From Escherichia marmotae (GTDB lineage: Bacteria; Pseudomonadota; Gammaproteobacteria; Enterobacterales; Enterobacteriaceae), in the NCBI RefSeq assembly GCF_002900365.1, contig NZ_CP025979.1, positions 3,968,001 through 4,032,000 of the forward strand: DNA of 64,000 bases. The letters run 5' to 3'. The position numbers were made by a program, and so were the translations under genes. Positions 25,210 to 35,458 of this stretch are shown here, one piece after another. Within the stretch, counting starts at the first letter, position 1, and each line of letters starts with the position of its first letter. The notes beneath the pieces were generated by a model. The model was not told the DNA's origin, did not search any database, and saw only the letters and a list, made by a program, of their open reading frames with translations.

Positions 25210-26816
25210 ATGTATACGCGAAATTTATTATGGCTGGTCAGCCTGGTAAGTGCGGCTCCTCTCTATGCTGCTGACGTTCCCGCCAACACACCGCTCGCCC
25301 CGCAACAGCTCTTTCGTTACAACAATCATAGCGACCCCGGCACGCTTGACCCGCAAAAGGTTGAGGAGAATACCGCCGCGCAGATTGTGCTGGATCTGTT
25401 TGAAGGTCTGGTATGGATGGACGGCGAAGGTAAAGTGCAACCTGCCCAGGCTGAATCCTGGGAAGTGTCAGATGGCGGCAAACGCTATATTTTCCATTTA
25501 CGCAACGGCTTACAGTGGTCTGATGGTCAGCCTCTGACAGCGCAGGATTTTGTCCTCGGCTGGCAGCGCGCGGTTGACCCCAAAACGGCAAGCCCTTTTG
25601 CTGGCTATCTGGCGCAGGCGCATATTAAAAATGCAGCGGCTATCGCGGCGGGAAAATCGGATGTCTCATCGTTAGGCGTGAAAGCGACAGATGACCGCAC
25701 TTTTGAAGTCACGCTTGAGCAGCCCGTACCGTGGTTTACGACAATGCTAGCCTGGCCGACGCTGTTTCCGGTTCCGCATCATATGATTGCGAAGTATGGC
25801 GATAGCTGGAGTAAGCCAGGCATATGGTTTACAACGGTGCTTTTGTGCTTGATAAATGGGTGGTTAACGAAAAGATTACCGCACGCAAAAATCCAAAGTA
25901 CCGCGATGCACAACATACGGTATTGCAGCAGGTTGAGTATCTGGCACTGGATAATTCAGTCACCGGCTATAACCGCTATCGTGCGGGTGAAGTCGATCTC
26001 ACCTGGGTTCCGGCACAACAAATTCCTGCTATTGAAAAATCACTGCCTGGTGAGTTGCAAATTATCCCGCGTCTGAACAGTGAATATTACAATTTCAATA
26101 TCCAGAAACCACCGTTTGACGATGTTCGTGTCCGGCGGGCGCTATATCTGACGGTCGACAGGCCGTTGATTGCGCAAAAGATACTCGGGTTGCGAACGCC
26201 TGCAACCACGTTGACGCCGCCAGAGGTAGAAGACTTTAACGCGACGACGTTTGATGAACTGCAAAAGCCGATGAGTGAGCGCGTGGCGACGGCAAAAGCC
26301 TTGCTCAAACAAGCGGGGTACGATGCTTCTCATCCGCTACGCTTTGAACTGTTCTACAACAAGTATGATTTGCATGAAAAAACGGCAATTGCGTTGTCTT
26401 CCGAATGGAAAAAATGGCTTGGTGCACAGGTGACGCTGCGCACGATGGAGTGGAAAACCTATCTTGATACCCGGCGAGCCGGTGATTTCATGCTATCGCG
26501 GCAGTCGTGGGATGCGACGTACAATGATGCTTCCACTTTCCTGAACACGCTCAAAAGCGATAGTGAAGAGAATGTCGGTCACTGGAAAAATGCGCAGTAT
26601 GACGCGTTGCTAAATCAGGCGGCGCAGACCACTGACGCGACAAAGCGTAATGCGTTGTATCAGCAGGCAGAGATGATCATTAATCAGCAGGCACCGCTCA
26701 TTCCCATCTACTATCAGCCGCTGATCAAATTGCTTAAACCTTACGTTGGCGGTTTCCCGCTGCATAATCCCCAGGATTATGTCTACAGCAAAGAGTTGTA
26801 TATCAAGGCACATTGA
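25210..26816 (+). pseudogene. ygiS: ygiS, oligopeptide-type binding protein broken by a one-base deletion
   Basis: Periplasmic substrate-binding protein of the OppA/MppA family; in E. coli it has been linked to bile salt (deoxycholate) uptake. The first frame (from 25210: signal peptide ending LYA, then LFRYNNHSDPGTLDPQK) runs correctly to SWSKPG near base 25821. It then reads nonsense to 26076. The rest (YNGAFVLDKWVVNEK to KELYIKAH, ending 26816) continues in another frame. Adding one A near 25822 (GGCATATGG to GGCAATATGG) restores 535 residues, the normal length. An internal ATG at 25824 could give only a C-terminal part without signal. Probably non-functional. Confidence 0.88.
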
Positions 26817-26953
26817 TGCCTTTATCGCCGTCGGAGCACGTCCGGCGGCGCTATTCACGCTGATCTCCTGTGACTCGACGCGACAGATAATGTAGTATCT
26901 CCGGCAATATTGCCCCTTTGAAGGCTGGCGAATAAGTTGAGGAATCAGAATTA

Positions 26954-29212
26954 ATGAGCGATATGGCAGAGCGCCTTGCGCTACATGAATTTACGGAAAA
27001 CGCCTACTTAAACTACTCCATGTACGTCATCATGGATCGTGCGTTGCCGTTTATTGGTGATGGTCTGAAACCCGTTCAGCGCCGCATTGTGTATGCGATG
27101 TCTGAGCTGGGTCTGAATGCTACCGCCAAATTTAAAAAGTCGGCCCGTACCGTCGGTGACGTACTGGGTAAGTACCATCCGCACGGCGACAGCGCCTGCT
27201 ATGAAGCGATGGTTCTGATGGCGCAGCCGTTTTCTTACCGTTATCCGCTGGTTGATGGTCAGGGGAACTGGGGCGCGCCGGACGATCCGAAATCGTTCGC
27301 GGCAATGCGTTACACCGAATCCCGTCTGTCGAAATATTCCGAGCTGTTATTGAGCGAGCTGGGGCAAGGGACGGCGGATTGGGTGCCAAATTTCGACGGC
27401 ACCTTGCAGGAGCCGAAAATGCTGCCTGCCCGCCTGCCGAATATTTTGCTTAACGGCACCACCGGTATTGCTGTCGGGATGGCAACGGACATTCCGCCAC
27501 ATAACCTGCGCGAAGTCGCACAGGCAGCAATCGCCTTAATCGACCAGCCGAAAACCACGCTCGATCAGTTACTGGATATTGTGCAGGGGCCGGATTACCC
27601 GACCGAAGCGGAAATCATCACCTCCCGGGCGGAGATCCGCAAAATCTACGAAAATGGTCGTGGTTCTGTGCGTATGCGCGCAGTGTGGAAGAAAGAAGAT
27701 GGCGCGGTGGTCATCAGTGCCTTACCGCATCAGGTTTCTGGTGCGCGCGTACTGGAGCAAATTGCTGCGCAAATGCGTAACAAAAAGCTGCCAATGGTTG
27801 ACGATCTACGCGATGAATCCGACCACGAGAACCCGACCCGTCTGGTGATTGTGCCGCGCTCTAATCGCGTGGATATGGATCAGGTGATGAATCACCTCTT
27901 CGCCACCACCGATCTGGAAAAGAGCTATCGCATTAACCTTAATATGATTGGTCTGGATGGGCGTCCGGCGGTGAAAAACCTGCTGGAAATCCTCTCCGAA
28001 TGGCTGGTATTCCGTCGCGATACCGTGCGCCGCCGTTTGAACTATCGTCTGGAGAAAGTCCTCAAGCGCCTGCATATCCTGGAAGGTTTGCTGGTGGCGT
28101 TTCTCAATATCGACGAAGTGATTGAGATCATTCGTAATGAAGATGAACCGAAACCGGCGCTGATGTCGCGTTTTGGCCTCACGGAAACCCAGGCGGAAGC
28201 GATCCTCGAATTGAAACTGCGTCATCTCGCCAAACTGGAAGAGATGAAGATTCGCGGTGAGCAGAACGAGCTGGAAAAAGAGCGTGACCAGTTGCAGAGC
28301 ATTCTGGCTTCCGAGCGCAAGATGAATAATCTGCTGAAGAAAGAGTTGCAGGCCGATGCGCAAGCATATGGTGACGATCGCCGTTCACCGTTGCAGGAAC
28401 GCGAAGAAGCGAAAGCAATGAGTGAGCACGACATGCTGCCGTCTGAACCCGTTACCATCGTGCTGTCGCAGATGGGCTGGGTGCGTAGCGCTAAAGGCCA
28501 CGACATTGACGCCCCAGGTTTGAACTACAAAGCGGGTGACAGCTTTAAAGCTGCGGTGAAAGGCAAGAGCAACCAGCCAGTGGTGTTTGTTGATTCTACC
28601 GGACGCAGCTATGCCATCGACCCAATTACGCTGCCGTCGGCGCGTGGTCAGGGCGAACCGCTTACTGGCAAACTGACGTTGCCGCCAGGTGCTACCGTTG
28701 ACCATATGCTGATGGAAAGCGACGATCAGAAACTGTTGATGGCTTCCGATGCGGGTTACGGTTTTGTCTGCACCTTTAACGATCTGGTGGCGCGTAATCG
28801 TGCGGGTAAAGCATTGATCACCTTACCGGAAAATGCGCATGTCATGCCGCCGGTAGTCATTGAAGATGCTTCTGATATGTTGCTGGCAATCACTCAGGCA
28901 GGCCGCATGTTGATGTTCCCGGTAAGCGAGCTTCCGCAACTGTCGAAGGGTAAAGGCAACAAGATCATCAACATTCCGTCGGCAGAAGCCGCGCGGGGCG
29001 AGGATGGTTTGGCACACCTGTATGTACTGCCGCCGCAAAGTACCCTGACCATTCATGTCGGGAAACGCAAAATCAAACTGCGCCCGGAAGAATTGCTGAA
29101 AGTTACCGGTGAGCGTGGCCGTCGCGGCACCTTGATGCGTGGTTTGCAGCGTATCGACCGTGTCGAGATTGATTCGCCTCTCCGCGCCAGCAGCAGCGAT
29201 AGCGAAGAGTAA
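26954..29212 (+). CDS. parC: ParC, topoisomerase IV subunit A
   Basis: 752-residue DNA-cleaving subunit of topoisomerase IV, partner of ParE. The winged-helix region contains GKYHPHGDSACYEA with Ser80 and Glu84, both the quinolone-susceptible residues, and the catalytic tyrosine is Tyr120 in AAMRYTESR. A long coiled-coil segment (about 400-480) follows, then the C-terminal beta-pinwheel domain (from about 495). It is preceded by the broken ygiS and followed by an inverted repeat and plsC. Confidence 0.97.
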   Translation: MSDMAERLALHEFTENAYLNYSMYVIMDRALPFIGDGLKPVQRRIVYAMSELGLNATAKFKKSARTVGDVLGKYHPHGDSACYEAMVLMAQPFSYRYPLVDGQGNWGAPDDPKSFAAMRYTESRLSKYSELLLSELGQGTADWVPNFDGTLQEPKMLPARLPNILLNGTTGIAVGMATDIPPHNLREVAQAAIALIDQPKTTLDQLLDIVQGPDYPTEAEIITSRAEIRKIYENGRGSVRMRAVWKKEDGAVVISALPHQVSGARVLEQIAAQMRNKKLPMVDDLRDESDHENPTRLVIVPRSNRVDMDQVMNHLFATTDLEKSYRINLNMIGLDGRPAVKNLLEILSEWLVFRRDTVRRRLNYRLEKVLKRLHILEGLLVAFLNIDEVIEIIRNEDEPKPALMSRFGLTETQAEAILELKLRHLAKLEEMKIRGEQNELEKERDQLQSILASERKMNNLLKKELQADAQAYGDDRRSPLQEREEAKAMSEHDMLPSEPVTIVLSQMGWVRSAKGHDIDAPGLNYKAGDSFKAAVKGKSNQPVVFVDSTGRSYAIDPITLPSARGQGEPLTGKLTLPPGATVDHMLMESDDQKLLMASDAGYGFVCTFNDLVARNRAGKALITLPENAHVMPPVVIEDASDMLLAITQAGRMLMFPVSELPQLSKGKGNKIINIPSAEAARGEDGLAHLYVLPPQSTLTIHVGKRKIKLRPEELLKVTGERGRRGTLMRGLQRIDRVEIDSPLRASSSDSEE

Positions 29213-29246
29213 TATGCCGGAGGGGGCTTTCTCCCGTTTGCAAGGA

Positions 29247-29280
29247 CTGCCGGATGGAACGTTAAGTCGTCATCCGGCAG
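29247..29280. repeat. Inverted repeat after parC
   Basis: CTGCCGGATG at 29247-29256 and CATCCGGCAG at 29271-29280, perfect 10-bp arms around 14 bases. It resembles the stem of a REP-type element and lies 35 bases after parC; no T-run follows. Confidence 0.6.
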
Positions 29281-29440
29281 CGTAATCAGCCCCAGGAAAC
29301 GATAAAAATTCCCTTGAAACCGTTGTTTATTCATGCGTTGCGATTAACAATACGCTTTTCCAGAGAGCGGCTTTTAACAATGCCCTAACCTGATTTCAGG
29401 TGACGTACAATGCCAGTCTCTCAGATCTTCAGAGGGTGTT

Positions 29441-30178
29441 ATGCTATATATCTTTCGTCTTATTATTACCGTGATTTACAGCTTGTTAGTCTGTGTTTTC
29501 GGCTCCATTTACTGTCTGTTCAGCCCGAGAAATCCGAAGCATGTGGCCACCTTTGGGCATATGTTTGGTCGTCTTGCGCCGCTGTTCGGCCTTAAAGTTG
29601 AGTGTCGCAAACCCGCTGATGCTGAAAGTTATGGTAATGCTATCTATATCGCTAACCACCAGAACAACTATGACATGGTGACGGCATCGAATATCGTGCA
29701 GCCACCGACAGTCACTGTGGGTAAAAAGAGTTTGCTGTGGATCCCCTTTTTTGGTCAGTTGTACTGGTTAACTGGCAACTTATTGATCGACAGAAACAAT
29801 CGTACTAAAGCGCACGGCACTATCGCGGAAGTGGTGAATCACTTCAAAAAACGCCGTATTTCCATCTGGATGTTCCCGGAAGGAACGCGCAGCCGTGGTC
29901 GTGGCCTGCTGCCGTTTAAAACAGGGGCATTTCATGCGGCGATTGCGGCAGGCGTCCCCATTATTCCCGTGTGTGTTTCCACAACTTCGAATAAGATTAA
30001 TCTTAACCGACTGAATAATGGTTTAGTGATCGTAGAAATGCTGCCGCCAATTGACGTCAGTCAATATGGTAAAGATCAGGTTCGCGAGCTGGCTGCCCAT
30101 TGTCGTTCGATAATGGAACAAAAAATAGCCGAGCTCGATAAAGAAGTCGCAGAGCGCGAAGCCGCCGGAAAAGTTTAA
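29441..30178 (+). CDS. plsC: PlsC, 1-acyl-sn-glycerol-3-phosphate acyltransferase
   Basis: 245-residue inner-membrane enzyme that acylates lysophosphatidate to phosphatidate, the second step of phospholipid synthesis. An N-terminal hydrophobic helix (residues 3-25) anchors it. The catalytic HX4D motif is NHQNNYD near residue 72, and FPEGTRSRGRG near 146 is the glycerol-phosphate-binding motif. ftsP follows after 71 bases; plsC-ftsP is the usual E. coli order. Confidence 0.96.
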   Translation: MLYIFRLIITVIYSLLVCVFGSIYCLFSPRNPKHVATFGHMFGRLAPLFGLKVECRKPADAESYGNAIYIANHQNNYDMVTASNIVQPPTVTVGKKSLLWIPFFGQLYWLTGNLLIDRNNRTKAHGTIAEVVNHFKKRRISIWMFPEGTRSRGRGLLPFKTGAFHAAIAAGVPIIPVCVSTTSNKINLNRLNNGLVIVEMLPPIDVSQYGKDQVRELAAHCRSIMEQKIAELDKEVAEREAAGKV

Positions 30179-30249
30179 GTCGGCAGTCTGTTTTTGCGGG
30201 AATGTTTTCCTGCACGGTATTACTTTAGCCAGTTTTACATGGAGCAAAT

Positions 30250-31662
30250 ATGTCACTCAGTCGGCGTCAGTTCATTCAGGCATCGGGGATTGCACTGTGT
30301 GCAGGAGCAGTCCCCCTGAAGGCAAGCGCAGCCGGGCAACAGCAACCGCTGCCCGTTCCGCCGCTGCTTGAATCTCGCCGTGGGCAACCGCTGTTTATGA
30401 CAGTACAACGTGCGCACTGGTCATTTACGCCAGGAACGCGTGCGTCGGTTTGGGGTATCAATGGTCGCTACCTTGGGCCGACTATCCGCGTCTGGAAGGG
30501 CGATGATGTTAAGCTGATTTACAGCAACCGACTGACAGAAAATGTCTCAATGACAGTCGCCGGGCTACAGGTGCCAGGCCCGCTGATGGGGGGGCCTGCA
30601 CGCATGATGTCGCCAAATGCTGATTGGGCACCTGTGCTGCCAATTCGTCAGAGCGCCGCGACCCTGTGGTATCACGCCAACACACCGAACCGCACGGCAC
30701 AGCAGGTTTATAACGGCCTTGCCGGGATGTGGCTGGTGGAAGATGAAGTCAGCAAGTCGCTGCCAATCCCTAATCATTATGGAGTGGATGATTTTCCGGT
30801 CATTATCCAGGATAAACGGCTGGATAACTTTGGCACGCCGGAATACAACGAGCCGGGAAGCGGCGGTTTTGTTGGCGATACGCTACTGGTCAATGGCGTA
30901 CAAAGCCCGTATGTTGAAGTTTCGCGCGGTTGGGTGCGCCTGCGTTTATTGAACGCGTCGAACTCCCGTCGTTATCAATTACAGATGAGTGACGGACGTC
31001 CGTTACACGTGATTTCTGGCGACCAGGGGTTCCTGCCTGCACCCGTGTCGGTGAAACAGCTTTCGCTGGCACCGGGCGAGCGTCGTGAGATTCTGGTGGA
31101 TATGAGCAACGGTGATGAAGTGTCGATCACCTGTGGTGAAGCGGCGAGCATTGTTGATCGTATTCGTGGCTTCTTTGAGCCATCCAGCATTCTGGTTTCC
31201 ACGCTGGTGCTGACGCTGCGCCCGACCGGTCTTCTGCCGCTGGTGACAGACAGCCTGCCGATGCGTTTGTTACCGACCGAAATAATGGCCGGCTCTCCGA
31301 TTCGCAGCCGTGATATTAGCCTGGGTGACGATCCTGGCATCAACGGGCAGTTGTGGGACGTCAATCGTATTGATGTCACCGCGCAGCAAGGTACGTGGGA
31401 ACGCTGGACGGTGCGGGCAGATGAGCCGCAATCATTCCATATTGAAGGCGTGATGTTCCAGATCCGTAACGTGAACGGTGCGATGCCATTCCCGGAAGAC
31501 AGAGGCTGGAAAGACACCGTATGGGTTGATGGGCAAGTGGAACTGCTTGTCTATTTCGGTCAGCCTTCCTGGGCGCACTTCCCGTTCTACTTTAATAGCC
31601 AGACGCTGGAAATGGCGGATCGCGGTTCCATCGGGCAACTGTTGGTTAATCCGGTGCCTTAA
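30250..31662 (+). CDS. ftsP: FtsP (SufI), multicopper-oxidase-like division protein
   Basis: 470-residue periplasmic protein that stabilises the divisome under stress. It begins with a Tat signal, SRRQFIQ near residue 4 followed by a hydrophobic segment ending ASA near residue 27. It has three cupredoxin-like domains but no copper-binding His-X-His clusters, as is typical of this protein; a degenerate block is LWYHANTPNRTAQQVYNGLAG near 137. It is the standard Tat model substrate. A strong hairpin follows the stop. Confidence 0.95.
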   Translation: MSLSRRQFIQASGIALCAGAVPLKASAAGQQQPLPVPPLLESRRGQPLFMTVQRAHWSFTPGTRASVWGINGRYLGPTIRVWKGDDVKLIYSNRLTENVSMTVAGLQVPGPLMGGPARMMSPNADWAPVLPIRQSAATLWYHANTPNRTAQQVYNGLAGMWLVEDEVSKSLPIPNHYGVDDFPVIIQDKRLDNFGTPEYNEPGSGGFVGDTLLVNGVQSPYVEVSRGWVRLRLLNASNSRRYQLQMSDGRPLHVISGDQGFLPAPVSVKQLSLAPGERREILVDMSNGDEVSITCGEAASIVDRIRGFFEPSSILVSTLVLTLRPTGLLPLVTDSLPMRLLPTEIMAGSPIRSRDISLGDDPGINGQLWDVNRIDVTAQQGTWERWTVRADEPQSFHIEGVMFQIRNVNGAMPFPEDRGWKDTVWVDGQVELLVYFGQPSWAHFPFYFNSQTLEMADRGSIGQLLVNPVP

Positions 31663-31664
31663 TC

Positions 31665-31694
31665 TCCATACTCGCCCGAGAAGGGCGAGTATGG
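31665..31694. terminator. Hairpin after ftsP
   Basis: CCATACTCGCCC at 31666-31677 pairs with GGGCGAGTATGG at 31683-31694 around GAGAA, a near-perfect long stem just past the ftsP stop. The following bases (AATACCTTTC) give no T-run, so terminator strength is uncertain. Confidence 0.6.
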
Positions 31695-31772
31695 AATACC
31701 TTTCGATTTCTCTTTCGTTCCGGCTTATACTCCCTGGCCTTTGATTATTTTTTTACCATTTCTGGAAGCAAA

Positions 31773-33992
31773 ATGAGCTCTATCTCCCTGATCCAACCGG
31801 ATCGCGACCTGTTCTCCTGGCCGCAGTACTGGGCCGCCTGTTTTGGACCGGCACCGTTTTTGCCGATGTCTCGTGAAGAGATGGATCAACTTGGCTGGGA
31901 TAGCTGCGACATCATTTTGGTTACTGGCGACGCGTATGTTGATCACCCGAGTTTCGGGATGGCGATTTGCGGTCGTATGCTGGAAGCGCAAGGCTTTCGT
32001 GTCGGGATCATCGCCCAGCCGGACTGGAGCAGCAAAGATGATTTTATGCGTCTGGGCAAACCGAATCTGTTTTTCGGCGTGACTGCAGGCAACATGGACT
32101 CGATGATCAACCGTTACACTGCCGATCGTCGTTTACGCCATGACGATGCCTACACCCCGGATAATGTCGCGGGTAAGCGTCCGGATCGCGCGACACTGGT
32201 TTATACCCAGCGTTGTAAAGAAGCATGGAAAGATGTACCGGTGATCCTCGGTGGTATCGAGGCCAGCCTGCGTCGTACCGCGCATTATGATTACTGGTCT
32301 GACACCGTGCGCCGTTCGGTGCTGGTAGATTCCAAAGCCGACATGCTGATGTTCGGTAACGGTGAGCGTCCGCTGGTGGAAGTGGCGCATCGTCTGGCGA
32401 TGGGCGAGCCGATTAGTGAAATCCGCGATGTACGTAATACCGCGATTATCGTGAAAGAAGCGCTACCTGGCTGGAGTGGCGTGGATTCTACTCGTCTCGA
32501 CACTCCCGGGAAAATTGACCCGATCCCGCATCCGTATGGCGAAGATTTGCCGTGCGCGGATAACAAACCGGTGACACCGAAAAAACAGGAAGCGAAAGTC
32601 GTTACTGTGCAGCCGCCGCGTCCGAAACCGTGGGAAAAAACCTACGTGTTGTTGCCTTCATTCGAGAAAGTGAAGGGCGATAAAGTGCTGTACGCACATG
32701 CTTCGCGTATTCTGCACCACGAAACCAACCCAGGCTGCGCTCGTGCGCTGATGCAAAAACATGGCGACCGCTATGTGTGGATCAACCCGCCAGCCATTCC
32801 GCTTTCTACCGAAGAGATGGACAGCGTCTTTGCGTTGCCGTACAAGCGCGTGCCGCATCCGGCTTACGGTAATGCCCGTATTCCAGCTTACGAAATGATC
32901 CGTTTCTCGGTCAATATTATGCGTGGCTGCTTTGGCGGCTGTTCTTTCTGTTCTATTACCGAGCATGAAGGGCGCATTATTCAGAGCCGTTCGGAAGACT
33001 CGATCATTAATGAGATTGAAGCGATCCGCGATACCGTTCCGGGCTTTACGGGCGTGATTTCCGATCTCGGCGGGCCAACGGCCAACATGTATATGTTGCG
33101 CTGCAAATCGCCACGCGCCGAGCAGACCTGCCGCCGCTTGTCGTGTGTGTATCCGGATATTTGTCCGCATATGGACACTAACCACGAGCCGACGATCAAT
33201 CTCTATCGCCGTGCCCGCGATCTGAAAGGCATTAAAAAGATCCTGATCGCCTCCGGCGTGCGCTATGACATCGCCGTAGAAGATCCGCGCTACATCAAAG
33301 AGCTGGCGACCCATCACGTCGGTGGTTATCTGAAGATTGCGCCGGAACATACCGAAGAAGGGCCACTGTCGAAGATGATGAAGCCGGGCATGGGTAGCTA
33401 TGACCGCTTTAAAGAGCTGTTCGACACCTACTCGAAACAGGCAGGCAAAGAGCAGTATCTGATCCCGTATTTCATCTCCGCACACCCCGGTACGCGTGAT
33501 GAAGATATGGTGAACCTGGCGCTGTGGCTGAAAAAACACCGCTTCCGTCTCGACCAGGTGCAGAACTTCTATCCGTCGCCGTTGGCTAACTCGACCACCA
33601 TGTATTACACCGGCAAAAACCCGCTGGCGAAGATTGGTTATAAGAGCGAAGACGTCTTCGTACCGAAGGGCGACAAGCAGCGACGTTTGCATAAAGCGTT
33701 ATTGCGTTACCACGATCCGGCAAACTGGCCGTTAATCCGCCAGGCGCTGGAAGCGATGGGTAAAAAGCATCTGATTGGCAGTCGTCGCGATTGCTTAGTG
33801 CCTGCGCCAACCATTGAAGAGATGCGCGAGGCCCGTCGCCAGAACCGCAATACCCGTCCGGCGTTGACCAAACATACGCCAATGGCGACCCAGCGCCAGA
33901 CACCTGCCGGAGCAAAGAAAGCGCCACCCGCGCAATCTCGCCCGGTGAATGCAGGGGCGAAGAAACGCCCAAAAGTGGCTGTTGGTCGTTAA
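31773..33992 (+). CDS. ygiQ: YgiQ, radical SAM protein (UPF0313), intact
   Basis: 739-residue radical SAM enzyme of the UPF0313 family, substrate unknown. The [4Fe-4S]-binding CxxxCxxC motif is CFGGCSFC near residue 390, preceded by a B12-binding-like N-terminal region (VTGDAYVDHPSFGMA near 50). The C-terminus is basic and low in complexity (Lys/Arg/Ala/Pro). As I recall, the K-12 copy is interrupted, whereas this one is full length. It is flanked by its own terminator. Confidence 0.92.
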   Translation: MSSISLIQPDRDLFSWPQYWAACFGPAPFLPMSREEMDQLGWDSCDIILVTGDAYVDHPSFGMAICGRMLEAQGFRVGIIAQPDWSSKDDFMRLGKPNLFFGVTAGNMDSMINRYTADRRLRHDDAYTPDNVAGKRPDRATLVYTQRCKEAWKDVPVILGGIEASLRRTAHYDYWSDTVRRSVLVDSKADMLMFGNGERPLVEVAHRLAMGEPISEIRDVRNTAIIVKEALPGWSGVDSTRLDTPGKIDPIPHPYGEDLPCADNKPVTPKKQEAKVVTVQPPRPKPWEKTYVLLPSFEKVKGDKVLYAHASRILHHETNPGCARALMQKHGDRYVWINPPAIPLSTEEMDSVFALPYKRVPHPAYGNARIPAYEMIRFSVNIMRGCFGGCSFCSITEHEGRIIQSRSEDSIINEIEAIRDTVPGFTGVISDLGGPTANMYMLRCKSPRAEQTCRRLSCVYPDICPHMDTNHEPTINLYRRARDLKGIKKILIASGVRYDIAVEDPRYIKELATHHVGGYLKIAPEHTEEGPLSKMMKPGMGSYDRFKELFDTYSKQAGKEQYLIPYFISAHPGTRDEDMVNLALWLKKHRFRLDQVQNFYPSPLANSTTMYYTGKNPLAKIGYKSEDVFVPKGDKQRRLHKALLRYHDPANWPLIRQALEAMGKKHLIGSRRDCLVPAPTIEEMREARRQNRNTRPALTKHTPMATQRQTPAGAKKAPPAQSRPVNAGAKKRPKVAVGR

Positions 33993-34000
33993 GTTAATTA

Positions 34001-34035
34001 TCCCCGGTAGCAGAATAGCTACCGGGGATATTTTT
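34001..34035. terminator. Terminator between convergent ygiQ and yqhH
   Basis: Perfect 10-bp arms TCCCCGGTAG and CTACCGGGGA around CAGAATAG, followed by TATTTTT. It serves ygiQ and lies at the yqhH stop on the other strand. Confidence 0.85.
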
Positions 34036-34036
34036 A

Positions 34037-34294
34037 TCATTCCGCATACATACGCAAGCAGCGCAGGCAATCAAAATAGTCTTGCGCATCAAGGCGTGTA
34101 TTGGCTCTGTTAGCTTCGGATTTGGCGGCGTAGATCTGCGGGCGTAATGCTTTTATATCCTGCTCAAGCCGGGCGATTTTGGCATTTAATGTTTGTACAT
34201 TACCCGCCAGTTGACTGACCTTTTGTTCATTGACGCAGCCACTTAGTAAGCTGGTCGCCAGAACAACAGCTCCCACGGTGAAAATCGTTTTCAT
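34037..34294 (-). CDS. yqhH: YqhH, Lpp-like outer-membrane lipoprotein
   Basis: 85-residue paralogue of Braun's lipoprotein. The signal is MKTIFTVGAVVLATSLLSGC with the lipobox Cys at residue 20. The mature part is a heptad coiled-coil (VSQLAGNVQTLNAKIARLEQ) as in Lpp, then RLDAQDYFDCLRCLRMYAE. It does not end in the Lpp C-terminal Lys, so peptidoglycan cross-linking is not expected by that route. It follows yqhG at a distance of 35 bases in the same direction. Confidence 0.9.
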   Translation of the reverse strand: MKTIFTVGAVVLATSLLSGCVNEQKVSQLAGNVQTLNAKIARLEQDIKALRPQIYAAKSEANRANTRLDAQDYFDCLRCLRMYAE

Positions 34295-34329
34295 ATAGTG
34301 TTCCCTTTTATTTATTATTCCTATTCAAC

Positions 34330-35259
34330 TCACTGCTTTAATCTGGCCGCAGTCTTCGCTTCAATCTGTTTAAGCAAACTTCCGCTATCCGGACGGATGA
34401 AATCTGCAATTTCCCACAGCCCTTCGCGCCGCTGTAAAACCAAATCCTGCTCTTCGCTGTTGCCATTGGTCAGCGCAATACGAACATGGATGCGGGCGGA
34501 ATCAGCGGTTTTCTCCAGTACACGGATTTCATTAATGCGAGAAAATAGCGTTTCTTCGCCAAAACAGATCGGATTATCGTAAATAAATTGCCGCTCGATT
34601 TGCATATCTTCATCGGGGTTGCTGTCAGTTTTGAAGGTAGTTTTATAGAAGGCATTAACGGCCTGACGATAAGTGTCGGAAACAACCCACGTCCAGGGCC
34701 AGCTATAATCGGCAATATGCTCAAATAGTTCACTGACAAAAGCTTCTGGCTGTTCTTTTTGCAGCGATGCCAGCGTTGCCAGGATTTTTTCATTCTCGCT
34801 ATTAACTGCCTGCCAGACGCTACCATGATTGCTGGCAATATCGTCAATGACCCAGCGATCATTTTCGGCCACCATTTTCAGCGTTTGCGTGGTCTTTTCT
34901 TTATCGTCTTTGAAGGCACGAAAGCGCACAACGGCATCCGCGTGGTCGGCGTCTATTTGGGTAATCGCTACGCTTTCTAACACCAGATCGCCAAAATCCT
35001 GACAGTCACAAATCGGATCGTAATCCAGCCAGCCAATATTGCCCGGTAGAGTGAGATTATCATTCAGGGTTAGCACCTTTTGTATGCGTTCAGATGTTAT
35101 TGCCTGCTCTCCTGTTGCTCCGAAATAAGGCGCACTGGCATCCGATTTATAGTTTTGATAAATCAGGCGAACTGTTTGTTCAGCGGTTAGCGATGGTGAT
35201 TGTGCCTGAGTCGTGAAGCTTGCAAAAACAGCCAAAAACAGAAGAAGTATTTGTCTCAT
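34330..35259 (-). CDS. yqhG: YqhG, DUF3828 secreted protein
   Basis: 309-residue protein with a signal peptide (MRQILLLFLAVFASFTTQA, cleavage near residue 19). Two similar halves are visible, each with a region of the DUF3828 type: TVRLIYQNYKSDAS near 30 and AVNAFYKTTFKTDS near 210, with cysteine pairs such as DPICDCQDFG near 80. It has been connected with type 1 pilus expression in UPEC, as I recall; the molecular role is unknown. It is upstream of yqhH. Confidence 0.85.
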   Translation of the reverse strand: MRQILLLFLAVFASFTTQAQSPSLTAEQTVRLIYQNYKSDASAPYFGATGEQAITSERIQKVLTLNDNLTLPGNIGWLDYDPICDCQDFGDLVLESVAITQIDADHADAVVRFRAFKDDKEKTTQTLKMVAENDRWVIDDIASNHGSVWQAVNSENEKILATLASLQKEQPEAFVSELFEHIADYSWPWTWVVSDTYRQAVNAFYKTTFKTDSNPDEDMQIERQFIYDNPICFGEETLFSRINEIRVLEKTADSARIHVRIALTNGNSEEQDLVLQRREGLWEIADFIRPDSGSLLKQIEAKTAARLKQ

Positions 35260-35458
35260 CTGTTTTTTACCTCACCGTCGCGTTTATCCATATTGTAGAT
35301 GCTTTGTTGCTTTAAGAGCTTCCAGCTCCGCATGATGATGTCCTTAAATGTGGCATTTCTGAACGGAGGAGAGTAACAACGGGCGGGAGGAGAGGGGAAT
35401 AAATGATTTCTGAAAAGTCCGGTAGCGGAACATTACCGCCACCGGGAGAATTTGTGCG

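Noticed and set aside
25824..26816. Independent 330-residue binding protein
   Set aside because: It is the C-terminal part of ygiS after a frameshift, without a signal peptide or ribosome-binding site of its own.
27806..28363. 185-codon open frame on the minus strand
   Set aside because: Antisense to parC; repetitive His/Gln/Phe composition typical of shadows.
32658..33692. 344-codon open frame on the minus strand
   Set aside because: Lies wholly inside ygiQ, whose radical SAM motifs and length are convincing; composition is that of an antisense shadow rich in His, Arg and Phe.
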